From an uncultured Craurococcus sp. (GTDB lineage: Bacteria; Pseudomonadota; Alphaproteobacteria; Acetobacterales; Acetobacteraceae), in NCBI GenBank assembly GCA_902805545.1, contig CADCTD010000142.1, forward strand, positions 1 to 46,167: a stretch of 46,167 nucleotides of DNA, written 5' to 3'. The number at the start of each line of letters is the position of its first letter. Positions within the stretch are counted from its first letter, which is position 1. Of the stretch, positions 15,987-24,588 are shown one piece after another. The position numbers and the translations under genes were made by a program. The notes beneath the pieces were generated by a model. The model was not told the origin of the DNA, searched no databases, and was given only the letters and a program-made list of their open reading frames with translations.

Positions 15987-17641
15987 TGCGCGATATCATC
16001 CGCGGGACGCGGCGTTTCATCTCCGGGCTGCGGCCGGTGAAGGTGCCGGATGCGCCGGCGCGGGCCTTCCGCGACCTCTGGCCGGGGGATGCGAACCGGG
16101 GCGCGCGGCTGCTGCGCGGCGAGTTCGAGCATCTCGGCACCACCCATCGGCTGGACCCGGAGAGCGGGGCGGGCTGGGATCGCGCGGCGGGGCCGGTGGC
16201 CTGGCGGGCGGCGGCGCATGGCTTCGCCTGGATGCGTGACCTGCGGGCGCTCGGGACGGATGCGGCGCGGACGCGGGCGCGGGACCTCGCCGAGGACTGG
16301 CTCGGCCGCGGGGCGGAGGAGGTGCTGGCCCAGGCGCCGGATGTGGCGGCGGCGCGGGTCTCGGCCTGGCTCGGGCACTGGGATTTCCTGGCGGCGACCG
16401 CCGAGGACGGGTTCCGCAAGCGGCTGCTGGTGCGGCTGGCGCAGGATGCGCGGGGGGTCGTCGGCTCGCTGCCGGCGGAGGCGATGCATCGCGGGGCGCT
16501 GGTGACGCTGAAGGGGGCGATCGCGGCGGCCGTCGCGCTGGAGGAGGAGGCCTGGATGACCCGGGCGCTCCGCTTCCTGCCGGGCGAGCTGGAGCGGCAG
16601 TTCCACCCGGATGGCGGGCATGTGGAGCGCTCTCCGGCGCAGCAACTGCTGGCGATGCAGGACCTGATCGAGATCCGCAACCTGCTGCACGGGGCGGGCA
16701 TCAACCCGCCGGCCCTGCTGGCGACGGTGCTGGAGCGGGCGGGGCAGGCGCTCCGGCTGTTCCGGCATGGGGATGGTGGCCTCGCGCAGTTCAATGGCAC
16801 GCGGGAGGAGGGGGCGGGGCTCGTCGACCTCGTCCTCACCCAGGGCCAGGCGCGCGGCCGGGCGCCGATGCTGCTGGAGGAGACGGGCTTCCACCGGCTG
16901 CAGGCGGGGCGGACGCTGGTCATCGCCGATGCTGCGGCGCCGCCGCCGGCGCGCGCGCGGGATGCCGAGACGGGGATGCCGCGCGGGGCGGACCGCTATG
17001 CGCATGCCGGGAGCCTGTCCTTCGAGATGTCGGTCGGGCGGGACCGGCTGGTGGTGAATTGCGGCGCGGCGCCGGGGGCGGAGGGCGCCTGGCGGGATGC
17101 GCTGCGGGCGACGGCGGCGCATTCGACGCTGATCCTCGCCGATACCAACAGCAGCGAATTGCGCGAGGAGGGGCTCGGGCGGCGGCCGGAGCGCGTCGAG
17201 CAGGAGCGGCACGAGGCGAGTGGCGCGCAGTGGCTGGAGGCGAGCCATGACGGCTGGCGGAAGCCCTTCGGCGCGGTGCACCGGCGGCGGCTCTACCTGG
17301 CGGAGTCCGGGGACGACCTGCGCGGCGAGGACATGGTCGAGATGGCGGAGCAGGGGGCGAGGCCGCCGGCCTTCGTCGTGAGGTTCCACCTGCATCCCGG
17401 CGTGACGGCGAGCCTGGTCGAGGACGAGCAGGCGGTGCTGCTGCGGCTGCCCTCCGGCCAGGGCTGGCGGCTGCGCGCGCAGGGGGCCGTGGTGAGCCTC
17501 GAGGAGAGCCTCTATCTCGGCGGCGAGCAGCGGCGGAACGGCCAGATCGTGCTCTCGGCCGAGGCCGGGCAGGATACGGTGCAATGGGCGCTCGGGCGGG
17601 TGACCGCGGCCGCGGCGCCGAGCGAGGCGGCGGAAGCCTGA
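15986..17641 (+). CDS. Heparinase II/III family protein
   Basis: A 551-aa protein. The N-terminal half is alpha-helical (ARLLRGEFEHLGTTHRLD, WLGHWDFLAATAEDGFRKRL, PDGGHVERSPAQQLLAMQDL), consistent with the alginate lyase-like toroid. The C-terminal half is the beta-rich heparinase II/III domain (VVNCGAAPGAEGAWRDALR, ATAAHSTLILADTNSSEL, FHLHPGVTASLVEDEQAVLLRL). Members bind or cleave acidic polysaccharides, but the alphaproteobacterial housekeeping members have no known substrate. There is no clear signal peptide. It is coupled to rpe (TGATG) and followed closely by a GT4 gene, which hints at envelope polysaccharide metabolism. Confidence 0.85.
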   Translation: MRDIIRGTRRFISGLRPVKVPDAPARAFRDLWPGDANRGARLLRGEFEHLGTTHRLDPESGAGWDRAAGPVAWRAAAHGFAWMRDLRALGTDAARTRARDLAEDWLGRGAEEVLAQAPDVAAARVSAWLGHWDFLAATAEDGFRKRLLVRLAQDARGVVGSLPAEAMHRGALVTLKGAIAAAVALEEEAWMTRALRFLPGELERQFHPDGGHVERSPAQQLLAMQDLIEIRNLLHGAGINPPALLATVLERAGQALRLFRHGDGGLAQFNGTREEGAGLVDLVLTQGQARGRAPMLLEETGFHRLQAGRTLVIADAAAPPPARARDAETGMPRGADRYAHAGSLSFEMSVGRDRLVVNCGAAPGAEGAWRDALRATAAHSTLILADTNSSELREEGLGRRPERVEQERHEASGAQWLEASHDGWRKPFGAVHRRRLYLAESGDDLRGEDMVEMAEQGARPPAFVVRFHLHPGVTASLVEDEQAVLLRLPSGQGWRLRAQGAVVSLEESLYLGGEQRRNGQIVLSAEAGQDTVQWALGRVTAAAAPSEAAEA

Positions 17642-17648
17642 CTGCGCC

Positions 17649-18758
17649 CTGAAGATCGCCGAGGTCACCAATGTCGACTTCTCGCTGCGGCACTTCCTGC
17701 TGCCGCTGATGCGGGGCGCACGCGCCCGGGGGCATGAGGTGGTGGGGCTCTGTGCCGAGGGGCCGTTGCTCGACCTGCCCCGGGCGGAGGGGTTCCGCAT
17801 CATCCCGGTGCCGATGGCGCGCAGCCTCAACCCGGCGGCGCAGGCGAGGTGCCTGGCCGAGCTGCACCGGGTGTTCCGGGCGGAGCGGTTCGACCTGGTG
17901 CATGCGCACATGCCGATCAGCGGGCTGCTGGCGCGGGCGGCGGCGAAGGCGGCTGGCGTGCCGCGGATCGCCTATACCGGCCATGGCTTCCTCTTCAACC
18001 AGCCGGGGCCTGCCTGGCGGCGGGGCCTGGCGCTGGCCCTCGAGCGGGCGGCCGGGCGGATCACCGATACCTACCTGACCGTCAGCGAGGAGGAGGCAGG
18101 GGACGCGAAGCGGCTCGGCATCCATCCCCGGGCAGAGCCGGTGCTGAACGGGCGGGATCCGTCGCTGTTCCGGCCGGATGCGGGGGCGCGGGCGGAGGTC
18201 AGGGCGGATCTCGGGGCCGGGGAGGGAGAGTGCGTGGTGCTCGCCGTCTCGAGGCTCGTGCGGCACAAGGGCTATCCGGAATTGCTCCAGGCGATGGAGG
18301 CGGTGCCGGGGGCGCGGCTCTGGGTGGTGGGTGAGCGGCTGGCGACGGATCACGGTGAGGACCTGGAGCCCTGGTTCGCCCGGGCGGAGGCGGCGATGCC
18401 GGGGCGGGTGCGGCGGCTCGGCTATCGGCACGACGTGGCGCGGGTGATGGCGGCGGCGGATGTCTTCGCCCTGCCGAGCCATTTCGAGGGGCTGCCGATG
18501 TCCATCATCGAGGCGATGCTCTGCGGCCTGCCGGTGGTGGCGACCGATATCCGCGGCTCCCGGGAGATGGTGGCGGAGGGGGAGACGGGCTTCCTCGTGC
18601 CGCCGGCCGCCACCGGGCCGCTGGCGGCGGCGCTTGGGCGGCTCGTGGGCGATGCCGCGTTGCGGGCGCGGATGGGCGAGGCCGGGCGGGCGCGGGCCAA
18701 GGATCGCTTCGATGAGGCGAAGGTGGTCGGGCGGACGCTCGATCTGCTGGGGCTGTAG
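17649..18758 (+). CDS. GT4-family glycosyltransferase, probable CTG start
   Basis: About 369 aa, GT-B fold. The C-terminal nucleotide-sugar site is clear: VSRLVRHKGYPELLQAM, then ADVFALPSHFEGLPMSIIEAM with the EX7E-type motif, then VVATDIRGSREMV. The first ATG (17709) would begin inside the protein. In-frame codons from 17649 encode LKIAEVTNVDFSLRHFLLPLM, a typical first beta-strand and loop of the family. Between an in-frame stop at 17601 and 17649 there is no ATG, GTG or TTG, so the CTG at 17649, 7 nt after the heparinase stop, is the only candidate start. If translation begins at 17709, the first strand of the Rossmann fold is lost. Confidence 0.82.
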   Translation: MKIAEVTNVDFSLRHFLLPLMRGARARGHEVVGLCAEGPLLDLPRAEGFRIIPVPMARSLNPAAQARCLAELHRVFRAERFDLVHAHMPISGLLARAAAKAAGVPRIAYTGHGFLFNQPGPAWRRGLALALERAAGRITDTYLTVSEEEAGDAKRLGIHPRAEPVLNGRDPSLFRPDAGARAEVRADLGAGEGECVVLAVSRLVRHKGYPELLQAMEAVPGARLWVVGERLATDHGEDLEPWFARAEAAMPGRVRRLGYRHDVARVMAAADVFALPSHFEGLPMSIIEAMLCGLPVVATDIRGSREMVAEGETGFLVPPAATGPLAAALGRLVGDAALRARMGEAGRARAKDRFDEAKVVGRTLDLLGL

Positions 18759-18773
18759 GTCTAAGGTGCCGCG

Positions 18774-19250
18774 GTGAACAGCATCCTGCCTTTCTGGAAG
18801 ACGAAGCCGCTGCAGGCGATGAGCCGGGCCGAGTGGGAGAGCCTCTGCGACGGCTGCGGGCGCTGCTGCCTGCACAAATTGCGCGACGAGGACACGGAGG
18901 AGGTGGTCTTCACCGAGGTCGCCTGCCGCCTGCTCGACACGGAGAGCTGCCGCTGCCGCGACTATGCGAAGCGGCGCCAGCATGTGCCCGACTGCGTGAA
19001 GCTGACGCCGGCGCGGATCGCCGCGATCGACTGGCTGCCGCCGACCTGTGCCTACCGGCTGGTGGCGGAGGGGCGCGACCTGTTCTGGTGGCACCCGCTC
19101 ATCTCCGGCACGCCCGAGACGGTGCATGAGGCCGGGGTCTCGGTGCGCGGGCGCGCGGTGACGGAGCGCGAGGCGGGCGCCCTCGAGGATCATGTGGTGG
19201 AATGGCCGGGACGCCTGCCGAGCAAGGCAAGGCCTCCGGCCAGGCGATGA
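18774..19250 (+). CDS. YcgN-like cysteine cluster protein (UPF0260)
   Basis: A 158-aa protein starting at the GTG at 18774 ([13 protein letters not shown]). The [12 protein letters not shown] motif near residue 25, then [14 protein letters not shown] and VPDCVKLTP form the conserved zinc/iron-sulphur-binding cysteine cluster of the YkgJ/YcgN group. [12 protein letters not shown] and [23 protein letters not shown] are characteristic of YcgN. It is cytoplasmic, function unknown; some members are thought to hold Fe-S or Zn. It lies 15 nt after the GT4 stop on the same strand, the last gene of the 13.9-19.25 kb block. Confidence 0.88.
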   Translation: MNSILPFWKTKPLQAMSRAEWESLCDGCGRCCLHKLRDEDTEEVVFTEVACRLLDTESCRCRDYAKRRQHVPDCVKLTPARIAAIDWLPPTCAYRLVAEGRDLFWWHPLISGTPETVHEAGVSVRGRAVTEREAGALEDHVVEWPGRLPSKARPPARR

Positions 19251-19284
19251 TCGGCGGTCATTGCCTGGCTTGTCGTGTTTGTTC

Positions 19285-19297
19285 GCGTGATTCACGC
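19285..19297. promoter_or_regulatory. Short palindrome upstream of the DapA-like operon
   Basis: GCGTGATTCACGC is a perfect 6-bp dyad around a central T, 51 bp ahead of the ATG at 19348. The spacing would suit an operator overlapping a promoter. No regulator gene lies next to it, so binding is only a guess. Confidence 0.3.
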
Positions 19298-19347
19298 CGT
19301 CGGCCGTTCCAGCCTCAGGCGATCACGCTCAGGAAAGGAGAGACGCC

Positions 19348-20286
19348 ATGAAGGATGCCCTGTTCGGCGGTGTGAATGCCGCGGTGCTGACGGCGATGAA
19401 GCCCGACCTCTCGCCCGACCCGGCGCGGATGGCGGGGCACGCCAGGTGGCTGCTCGCCAATGGCTGCAACGGGCTCGGCGTGCTCGGCACCACGGGCGAG
19501 GCGAACAGCTTCGGCCTGCATGAGCGGAAGCAGATCCTGGAAGGGCTGGTCGCCCATGGCGTGCCGGCCGCGACGATGATGCCGGGCACCGGCACCGCCT
19601 CCCTTGCCGACACCGTCGAGCTGACGCTGCATGCGAAGGCGCAGGGCTGCCGCGGGGTGCTGGTGCTGCCGCCCTTCTACTACAAGAACCCGAGCGATGA
19701 CGGGCTCTTCGCCTGGTTCTCCGAGGTCATCAACCGCGTCGGCGGCGGGATCGCGCTCTATCTCTACAATTTCCCGCAGCAATCGGCGGTGCCCTTCAGC
19801 CTTTCGCTGATCGAGCGGCTGCTGAAGGCCTTCCCCGGCGCGGTGAAGGGCGTCAAGGACAGCAGCGGCGACTATGCGAACATGAAGGCGATGATCGACG
19901 CCTTCGCGGGGGATGGGTTCGAGGTCTATTCGGGCTCCGACGAGTATGTGCAGCGGATCCTCGCCGAGGGCGGCGCGGGCTGCATCACGGCCGCGAGCAA
20001 CGCGAACAGCCATTGGGGCGGCATCGTCTACGCGAAGCGCACCGGCGCCGAGGCGGATGCGGCGCAGGCGGTGCTGACGGCGACGCGCAAGGCGGCGACG
20101 AGCGTGGCGCTGATCCCCGGCCTGCGCGAGATCATCGCGCGCAGCACGGGCGACGATGGCTGGCGCAAGATCCGCCCGCCGCACCTGAAGCTGTCGCAGG
20201 CGCAGGCCGATGCGGTCTGGCAGGCCTGGGAAGCGGCCGGGGCGCTGCCGCTGCCGGGGCTCGGCGTGAAGGCCGCCGCCGAATGA
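19348..20286 (+). CDS. Dihydrodipicolinate synthase/N-acetylneuraminate lyase family protein
   Basis: A 312-aa class I aldolase-type TIM barrel. The GVLGTTGEANSFG motif near residue 47 is the family substrate carboxylate loop. YLYNFPQQSAVPFS holds the catalytic Tyr, and VKGVKDSSGDY the Schiff-base Lys. The rest (EVYSGSDEYVQRILAEGGAGCITAAS, quoted in part) fits. A strong AGGAAAGGAGA site precedes the ATG. Lysine synthesis normally needs one DapA; this copy is coupled to a cupin gene (4-nt overlap), so it is more likely a catabolic lyase for a sugar acid or hydroxyproline-type keto acid. The exact substrate cannot be read from sequence. Confidence 0.85.
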   Translation: MKDALFGGVNAAVLTAMKPDLSPDPARMAGHARWLLANGCNGLGVLGTTGEANSFGLHERKQILEGLVAHGVPAATMMPGTGTASLADTVELTLHAKAQGCRGVLVLPPFYYKNPSDDGLFAWFSEVINRVGGGIALYLYNFPQQSAVPFSLSLIERLLKAFPGAVKGVKDSSGDYANMKAMIDAFAGDGFEVYSGSDEYVQRILAEGGAGCITAASNANSHWGGIVYAKRTGAEADAAQAVLTATRKAATSVALIPGLREIIARSTGDDGWRKIRPPHLKLSQAQADAVWQAWEAAGALPLPGLGVKAAAE

Positions 20287-20597
20287 GCGAGCCGCTCCGC
20301 TGCCGGGAGCCGGCGACCGGCACCGTGCAGATCGACGATGAGAACATCCGCGTCACGCGCTGGGACTTCAATCCCGGCGCGGAGACGGGCTGGCACCGGC
20401 ATGGCTGGCTCTATGTCGTCGTGCCGGTGACCGATGGCACGCTACTCGTCGAGCTGCCGGGCGGCGAGACGATGACGGCGGAGCTGAAGGCGGGCGTTTC
20501 CTACACCCGGACGGCGGGCGTGGAGCACAACGTCGTCAATGCCGGCAGCGCGCCGCTCTCCTTCGTCGAGACGGAGCTGAAGGCGTTGCCGGGTTGA
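20283..20597 (+). CDS. Small cupin-domain protein
   Basis: A 104-aa single cupin. The metal-site elements are GAETGWHRHGWLYVVVPVTDG, with two His in HRH, and the later GVEHNVVNAG, with one His. The ATG at 20283 overlaps the lyase stop (ATGA). Small cupins in such places may be isomerases or epimerases, or bind the pathway substrate. No specific activity can be named. Confidence 0.82.
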   Translation: MSEPLRCREPATGTVQIDDENIRVTRWDFNPGAETGWHRHGWLYVVVPVTDGTLLVELPGGETMTAELKAGVSYTRTAGVEHNVVNAGSAPLSFVETELKALPG

Positions 20598-20629
20598 ACT
20601 GCGGGCCGCTTGCTGCGCATGGTGGCCCG

Positions 20630-21358
20630 ATGGACCATGGTGACGAGTGTTTCGGGCAGGAGGCCGGCTTTCCCGGCCCCGTGCAGTGGCGGCGTTCGGC
20701 CCGGGCAAGGCGCGTGAGCCTGCGGATCGACGTGCGGAGCGGCTCGGTGGTGGTGACCTTGCCGCCGCGCGCGGGGCGGCCCGCCGGCGTCGCGCTGCTG
20801 AAGACGCATGCGGCCTGGGTGCGGGAGAGGCTGGCGGCGCTGGCACCGCCCGTCGTCTTCCAGGCGGGGGCGGAGGTTCCGGTCGGCGGCGCCGCGCATG
20901 TCGTGCGCATCGTGGAGGACCGCATCGGCGAGGCCTGGCTGGAGCCGGGCGCGATCCTGCTCGGCGGCGGCGAGGATGTGGCGGCGCGCGTCGGCGCCTT
21001 GCTGCACGAGCAGGCGATGGAGCGGATCGCGGCGCTGGTGGCGCGGCATGCGGCGGCGCTCGGCCTCGGCGCAAGGCGGGTGCGGCTGAAGGATACCAGG
21101 AGCCGCTGGGGAAGCTGCGCGCCGGATGGCACGCTCGCCTTCTCCTGGCGGCTGGTGATGGCGCCGGGCTGGGTGCTCGACTATGTCGTCGCGCATGAGG
21201 TGGCGCATCTCGGCGCGATGAACCATTCGCCGCAATTCTGGTCGCTGGTCGAGCGGCTGACGCCGCACCGGCATGCGGCGGTCGCCTGGCTGAAGGAGAG
21301 TGGGCCGGGCCTGCTGCGGGCGGGCCAGCCCGAACTCCGCTCAGGCGGCAATTCCTGA
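20630..21358 (+). CDS. YgjP-like (M48/DUF45) metallopeptidase family protein
   Basis: A 242-aa protein. The N-terminal RRSARARRVSLRIDVRSGSV and VTLPPRA segments and the ARRVRLKDTRSRWGSCAPDG motif are typical of the YgjP/SprT-like DUF45 family. VAHEVAHLGAMNHSPQFW supplies the HExxH zinc site with a third His and an Asn-His downstream. I start at the ATG at 20630; an in-frame TTG at 20594 adds 12 residues that do not look conserved. It is cytoplasmic by sequence, without a leader. Its 3' end converges with the CBS gene 19 bp away. Substrate unknown. Confidence 0.88.
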   Translation: MDHGDECFGQEAGFPGPVQWRRSARARRVSLRIDVRSGSVVVTLPPRAGRPAGVALLKTHAAWVRERLAALAPPVVFQAGAEVPVGGAAHVVRIVEDRIGEAWLEPGAILLGGGEDVAARVGALLHEQAMERIAALVARHAAALGLGARRVRLKDTRSRWGSCAPDGTLAFSWRLVMAPGWVLDYVVAHEVAHLGAMNHSPQFWSLVERLTPHRHAAVAWLKESGPGLLRAGQPELRSGGNS

Positions 21359-21377
21359 CCGGAGCAGGCGGACCGCC

Positions 21378-21815
21378 CTAGCCGCCGGGCTGCCGGACGG
21401 CGGCCTTCAGCGCCTCGAGATCGCGCTGGTGCAGGGTGATGCGGTGCTTGACCAGGTCGCGGATGCTGACGATGCCCGCAAGCGCGCCATCCTCCATCAC
21501 CGGCAGGTGACGGAAATAGCCGGCATCCATGATCTCCATCGCATGGTCGATGGAGGTGTTCATGGAGATGGTGGTGACCTGGCGGGTCATCAGGTCGCTC
21601 GCCGTCAGCTCCAGCACGCGGGCGCCATGCTTGGCGAGCGCCTTGACCACGTCCCGCTCCGAGACGATGCCGGCGAGGCCGCCATGATCGGCGAGCACGA
21701 CGACGGCGCCGATGCGGCGGGAGGCGATGATCGAGGCAATCTCGGCGATGGGCGCCTCGGGCGAGACGGAGACCACGTTGCGGCCCTTCTCGCGGATCAC
21801 GGCGGCGATGGTCAT
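21378..21815 (-). CDS. Tandem CBS-domain protein
   Basis: A 145-aa protein made of two CBS domains: residues about 8-62 (VSVSPEAPIAEIASIIASRR, then GIVSERDVVKALAKHG) and 70-130 (LMTRQVTTISMNTSIDHAME, then GIVSIRDLVKHRI). CBS pairs bind adenosyl ligands such as AMP, ATP or NAD and usually sense energy state. The stand-alone two-CBS form is common in alphaproteobacteria and its target is unknown. The start is the ATG at 21815. It lies 24 nt downstream of the SMP-30 gene on the same strand, so it may be read through from there. Confidence 0.88.
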   Translation of the reverse strand: MTIAAVIREKGRNVVSVSPEAPIAEIASIIASRRIGAVVVLADHGGLAGIVSERDVVKALAKHGARVLELTASDLMTRQVTTISMNTSIDHAMEIMDAGYFRHLPVMEDGALAGIVSIRDLVKHRITLHQRDLEALKAAVRQPGG

Positions 21816-21838
21816 GGCGTGCGTCCTTCCCTGTTCGT

Positions 21839-22834
21839 TCAGCCCCCGGCTACGCCCTGGGTGTTCACGTAGAGAGCGTAGAGCGACTTGCTGGCCGGCA
21901 TGAACAGCCGATTGCGGTGCCGGCCGCCAAAAGCGAGATTGGCGCAGCGCTCGGGCAGGCGGATATGGCCGATCGGCGCACCGTCCCGGTTCAGGATGCG
22001 GACGCCGTCCAGCTCCTCCCGCCCCATGCCCCATCCGCACCAGAGATTGCCGTCCACATCCACGCGGAAACCATCGGGCGTTTCGCCCTCCTTGCACTGG
22101 TGAAAGACGCGGTTGTTGGAGAGGCGCCCGGTCGCGCCGTCCACCTCGAAGACGCGGATGACACGAGGAGTGGCAGCGGCCTCGACGACGTAGAGCCTCG
22201 ACTCGTCCGGGCTGAAGGCAAGGCCGTTGGGGCGGCCGACCTCGCCGGTGGCGAGGGTGATCTGCCCGGTCTGGCCATCGACGCGGTAGAGGTTGGTCGG
22301 CAGCTCGGGCTGGGCCATCTCCCCTTCGTAATAGCCGAGGATGCCGAAGGGCGGGTCGGTGAACCAGATGGAGCCGTCCGACTTCACTACGACGTCGTTG
22401 GGGCTGTTGAGCGGCTTGCCCTCGAAGCGGTCGGCGATGACGGTGATGCTGCCATCGGGCTCGGTGCGGGTGACGCGGCGGGTCAGGTGCTCGCAGGTCA
22501 GCAGGCGGCCCTGCCGGTCGCGCGTGTTGCCGTTGCTGTTGTTGGAGGCGGAACGGAAGATGTCGACCTGGCCGGTGCTCTCGCTCCAGCGGAGCTGGCG
22601 GTTGTTCGGGATGTCCGACCAGATGAGGCAGCGCTGGTCGCCGAACCATGCGGGGCCCTCGGACCAGCGGGCGCCGGTCCAGAGGCGCTCGACACCGGCC
22701 AGTGCCAGGCGATACCGGCTGAAGCTTGGGTCGAGGATCTGGACGGCCGGGTCCGGGTAGCGCTCGACGGGCTGGGCGAGGGCGGGCGTCGCGAGCAGGG
22801 CGGCGCCGATCAGGCCACGGCGGGTGGCGGGCAT
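21839..22834 (-). CDS. SMP-30/gluconolactonase/LRE family protein, exported
   Basis: A 331-aa six-bladed beta-propeller. The leader MPATRRGLIGAALLATPALA has twin Arg, so Tat or Sec export to the periplasm is likely. Family signatures are WSEGPAWFGDQRCLIWSDIP with the metal Glu, PNDVVVKSDGSIWFTDPPFG with the metal Asn, RPNGLAFSPDESRLYV with the second Asn, and DGFRVDVDGNLW with the Asp. It should hydrolyse sugar lactones such as gluconolactone with a divalent metal. The CBS gene follows 23 nt later. It is divergent from the acyl-CoA dehydrogenase gene, with 65 bp between them. Confidence 0.9.
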   Translation of the reverse strand: MPATRRGLIGAALLATPALAQPVERYPDPAVQILDPSFSRYRLALAGVERLWTGARWSEGPAWFGDQRCLIWSDIPNNRQLRWSESTGQVDIFRSASNNSNGNTRDRQGRLLTCEHLTRRVTRTEPDGSITVIADRFEGKPLNSPNDVVVKSDGSIWFTDPPFGILGYYEGEMAQPELPTNLYRVDGQTGQITLATGEVGRPNGLAFSPDESRLYVVEAAATPRVIRVFEVDGATGRLSNNRVFHQCKEGETPDGFRVDVDGNLWCGWGMGREELDGVRILNRDGAPIGHIRLPERCANLAFGGRHRNRLFMPASKSLYALYVNTQGVAGG

Positions 22835-22899
22835 GGGTTTTCTCCGTCGTTTTGCGGGGAGGCTAGCATGAACCGGCCCGGCGGCTGCATGCTGCGGCG

Positions 22900-24588
22900 A
22901 TGGACAGTCTTCCTCTCCTGCCTCCCCCGACCGGCGCCGAGGCGGTGCCGGATGCCCGGGGGATCAACCTCTGGCGCGCCGATCCCTGGCTGCGGCCGTT
23001 GCTCGGCCTCTACCTACCGGAGGGGCTGCTGGCGCATCTGTTGCCGCATCTCGACCGGATGGGGGCGCTGGCGGGCGGCAGGCTCGACGAGCTGGCCGGC
23101 ACCGCCGACCGCAACCCGCCGGTGCTGCAGCCGCGGACGCGGCGGGGCGAGGATGCGGCGGCGATCGAGGTCCATCCGGCCTACCGGGAGATGGAGCGGA
23201 TCGCCTTCGGCGAGTTCGGCCTGGCGGCGATGTCGCATCGGCCCGGCGTGCTGGGCTGGCCGGAGGCGATGCCGCCGGCGGCGAAGTACGCGCTGAGCTA
23301 TCTTTTCGTGCAGGCTGAATTCGGACTGTGCTGCCCGCTCTCCATGACGGATGCACTGGCGCGGACGCTCCGCCGGTTCGGCGATGCGGGGCTGGTGGCG
23401 CGCTACCTGCCGGGGCTGACATCGACCGACCTCGACGCGCTGCGGCAGGGCGCGATGTTCATGACGGAGCAGGGGGCGGGGTCCGACATCGCCGCCACCG
23501 CCGTCACCGCCGGGGAGCAGGCGGATGGGAGCTGGGCGCTGTTCGGCGACAAGTGGTTCTGCAGCAATCCGGATGCGGGGGTGGCGCTGGTGCTGGCGCG
23601 GCGGGCCGGTGGGCCGGCGGGACTGCGCGGCGTCTCGCTGTTCCTGCTGCCGCGGGAGCGGCCGGATGGCACGCGCAACGCCTACCGGATCGTGCGGCTG
23701 AAGGAGAAGCTTGGGACGCGCTCCATGGCCTCGGGCGAGATCCGGCTCGAGGGGGCGACGGCGTTCCTCGTCGGCGAGCCGGAGGCAGGCTTCCGGCAGA
23801 TGGCGGACATGGTCAATGCCTCGCGCCTGTCGAACGGCATGCGGGCGGCAGGGCTGATGCGGCGGGCGGTGACGGAGGCGATGTTCGTCGCCCGGCACCG
23901 CATCGCCTTCGGGCGTCGGCTGGCCGAGATGCCGCTGATGCGGCGGCAGCTGATGAAGCTCGTCCTGCCCATGGAGCAGGCGCGGAGCATGGTGTTCCAG
24001 GCGGCAGACGCCATGCGCCGGAGCGATGCGGGGGAGCCGGGGGCCTATGCGCTGCTGCGCATCCTGACGCCGCTGCTGAAATTCCGCGCCTGCCGGGACG
24101 CGCGGCGCGTCACCGGCGATGCGATGGAGGTGCGCGGCGGCTGCGGCTATATCGAGGAATGGGCCGACCCAAGGCTTGTGCGGGATGCGCATCTCGGCAG
24201 CATCTGGGAGGGGACGAGCAACATCGTCGCCCTCGACGTGCTGCGGGCGGCGCAGCGCGAGGGCTCGCTGCCGGTGCTCAGGGGGCATCTGCAGGGGCTG
24301 CTCGGCAACGGGGAGGTGCTGCCGGAGGCGATGCCGGCCTTTGAGCGGGCGGCGGCGCTGGCGGAGCGGGCGCAGGAGGAGCCGGCCCTGGCCAGGCAGG
24401 CGGCGAGCGCGCTCTATCACCTGACCAGCGCGGCGGCGATGGCCTGGGAGGCGGGGCGTCTGCAGGACGCGGAGCGGCTGCAGCTGGCGCGACTGGTGCT
24501 GCGGCATCGGGTGCTGCCGCGCGACCCGCTGGCGGAGGCGGATGAGGCGGTGCCGGAGGCGCTGCTGGCGAAGGTCCTGGCGGCGTGA
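22900..24588 (+). CDS. AidB-like acyl-CoA dehydrogenase family protein
   Basis: A 562-aa flavoprotein, longer than classical acyl-CoA dehydrogenases (about 380) and close to AidB (about 540). MFMTEQGAGSDIAAT and FGDKWFCSNPDAG form the FAD-binding middle domain. RLSNGMRAAGLMRRAVTEA, FGRRLAEMPLMRRQL and GGCGYIEEWADPRLVRDAHLGSIWEGTSNIVALD (quoted in parts) are the helical C-terminal domain. The E. coli AidB is linked to alkylation damage and binds DNA. Other members oxidise isovaleryl-CoA or unknown thioesters. The stop overlaps the TetR gene start (TGATG). Confidence 0.88.
   Translation: MDSLPLLPPPTGAEAVPDARGINLWRADPWLRPLLGLYLPEGLLAHLLPHLDRMGALAGGRLDELAGTADRNPPVLQPRTRRGEDAAAIEVHPAYREMERIAFGEFGLAAMSHRPGVLGWPEAMPPAAKYALSYLFVQAEFGLCCPLSMTDALARTLRRFGDAGLVARYLPGLTSTDLDALRQGAMFMTEQGAGSDIAATAVTAGEQADGSWALFGDKWFCSNPDAGVALVLARRAGGPAGLRGVSLFLLPRERPDGTRNAYRIVRLKEKLGTRSMASGEIRLEGATAFLVGEPEAGFRQMADMVNASRLSNGMRAAGLMRRAVTEAMFVARHRIAFGRRLAEMPLMRRQLMKLVLPMEQARSMVFQAADAMRRSDAGEPGAYALLRILTPLLKFRACRDARRVTGDAMEVRGGCGYIEEWADPRLVRDAHLGSIWEGTSNIVALDVLRAAQREGSLPVLRGHLQGLLGNGEVLPEAMPAFERAAALAERAQEEPALARQAASALYHLTSAAAMAWEAGRLQDAERLQLARLVLRHRVLPRDPLAEADEAVPEALLAKVLAA

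Noticed and set aside
16920-19295. Minus-strand open frame of 791 codons
   Set aside because: Covers the heparinase-like, GT4 and YcgN genes in antisense; rich in Arg, Pro and His with no domain.
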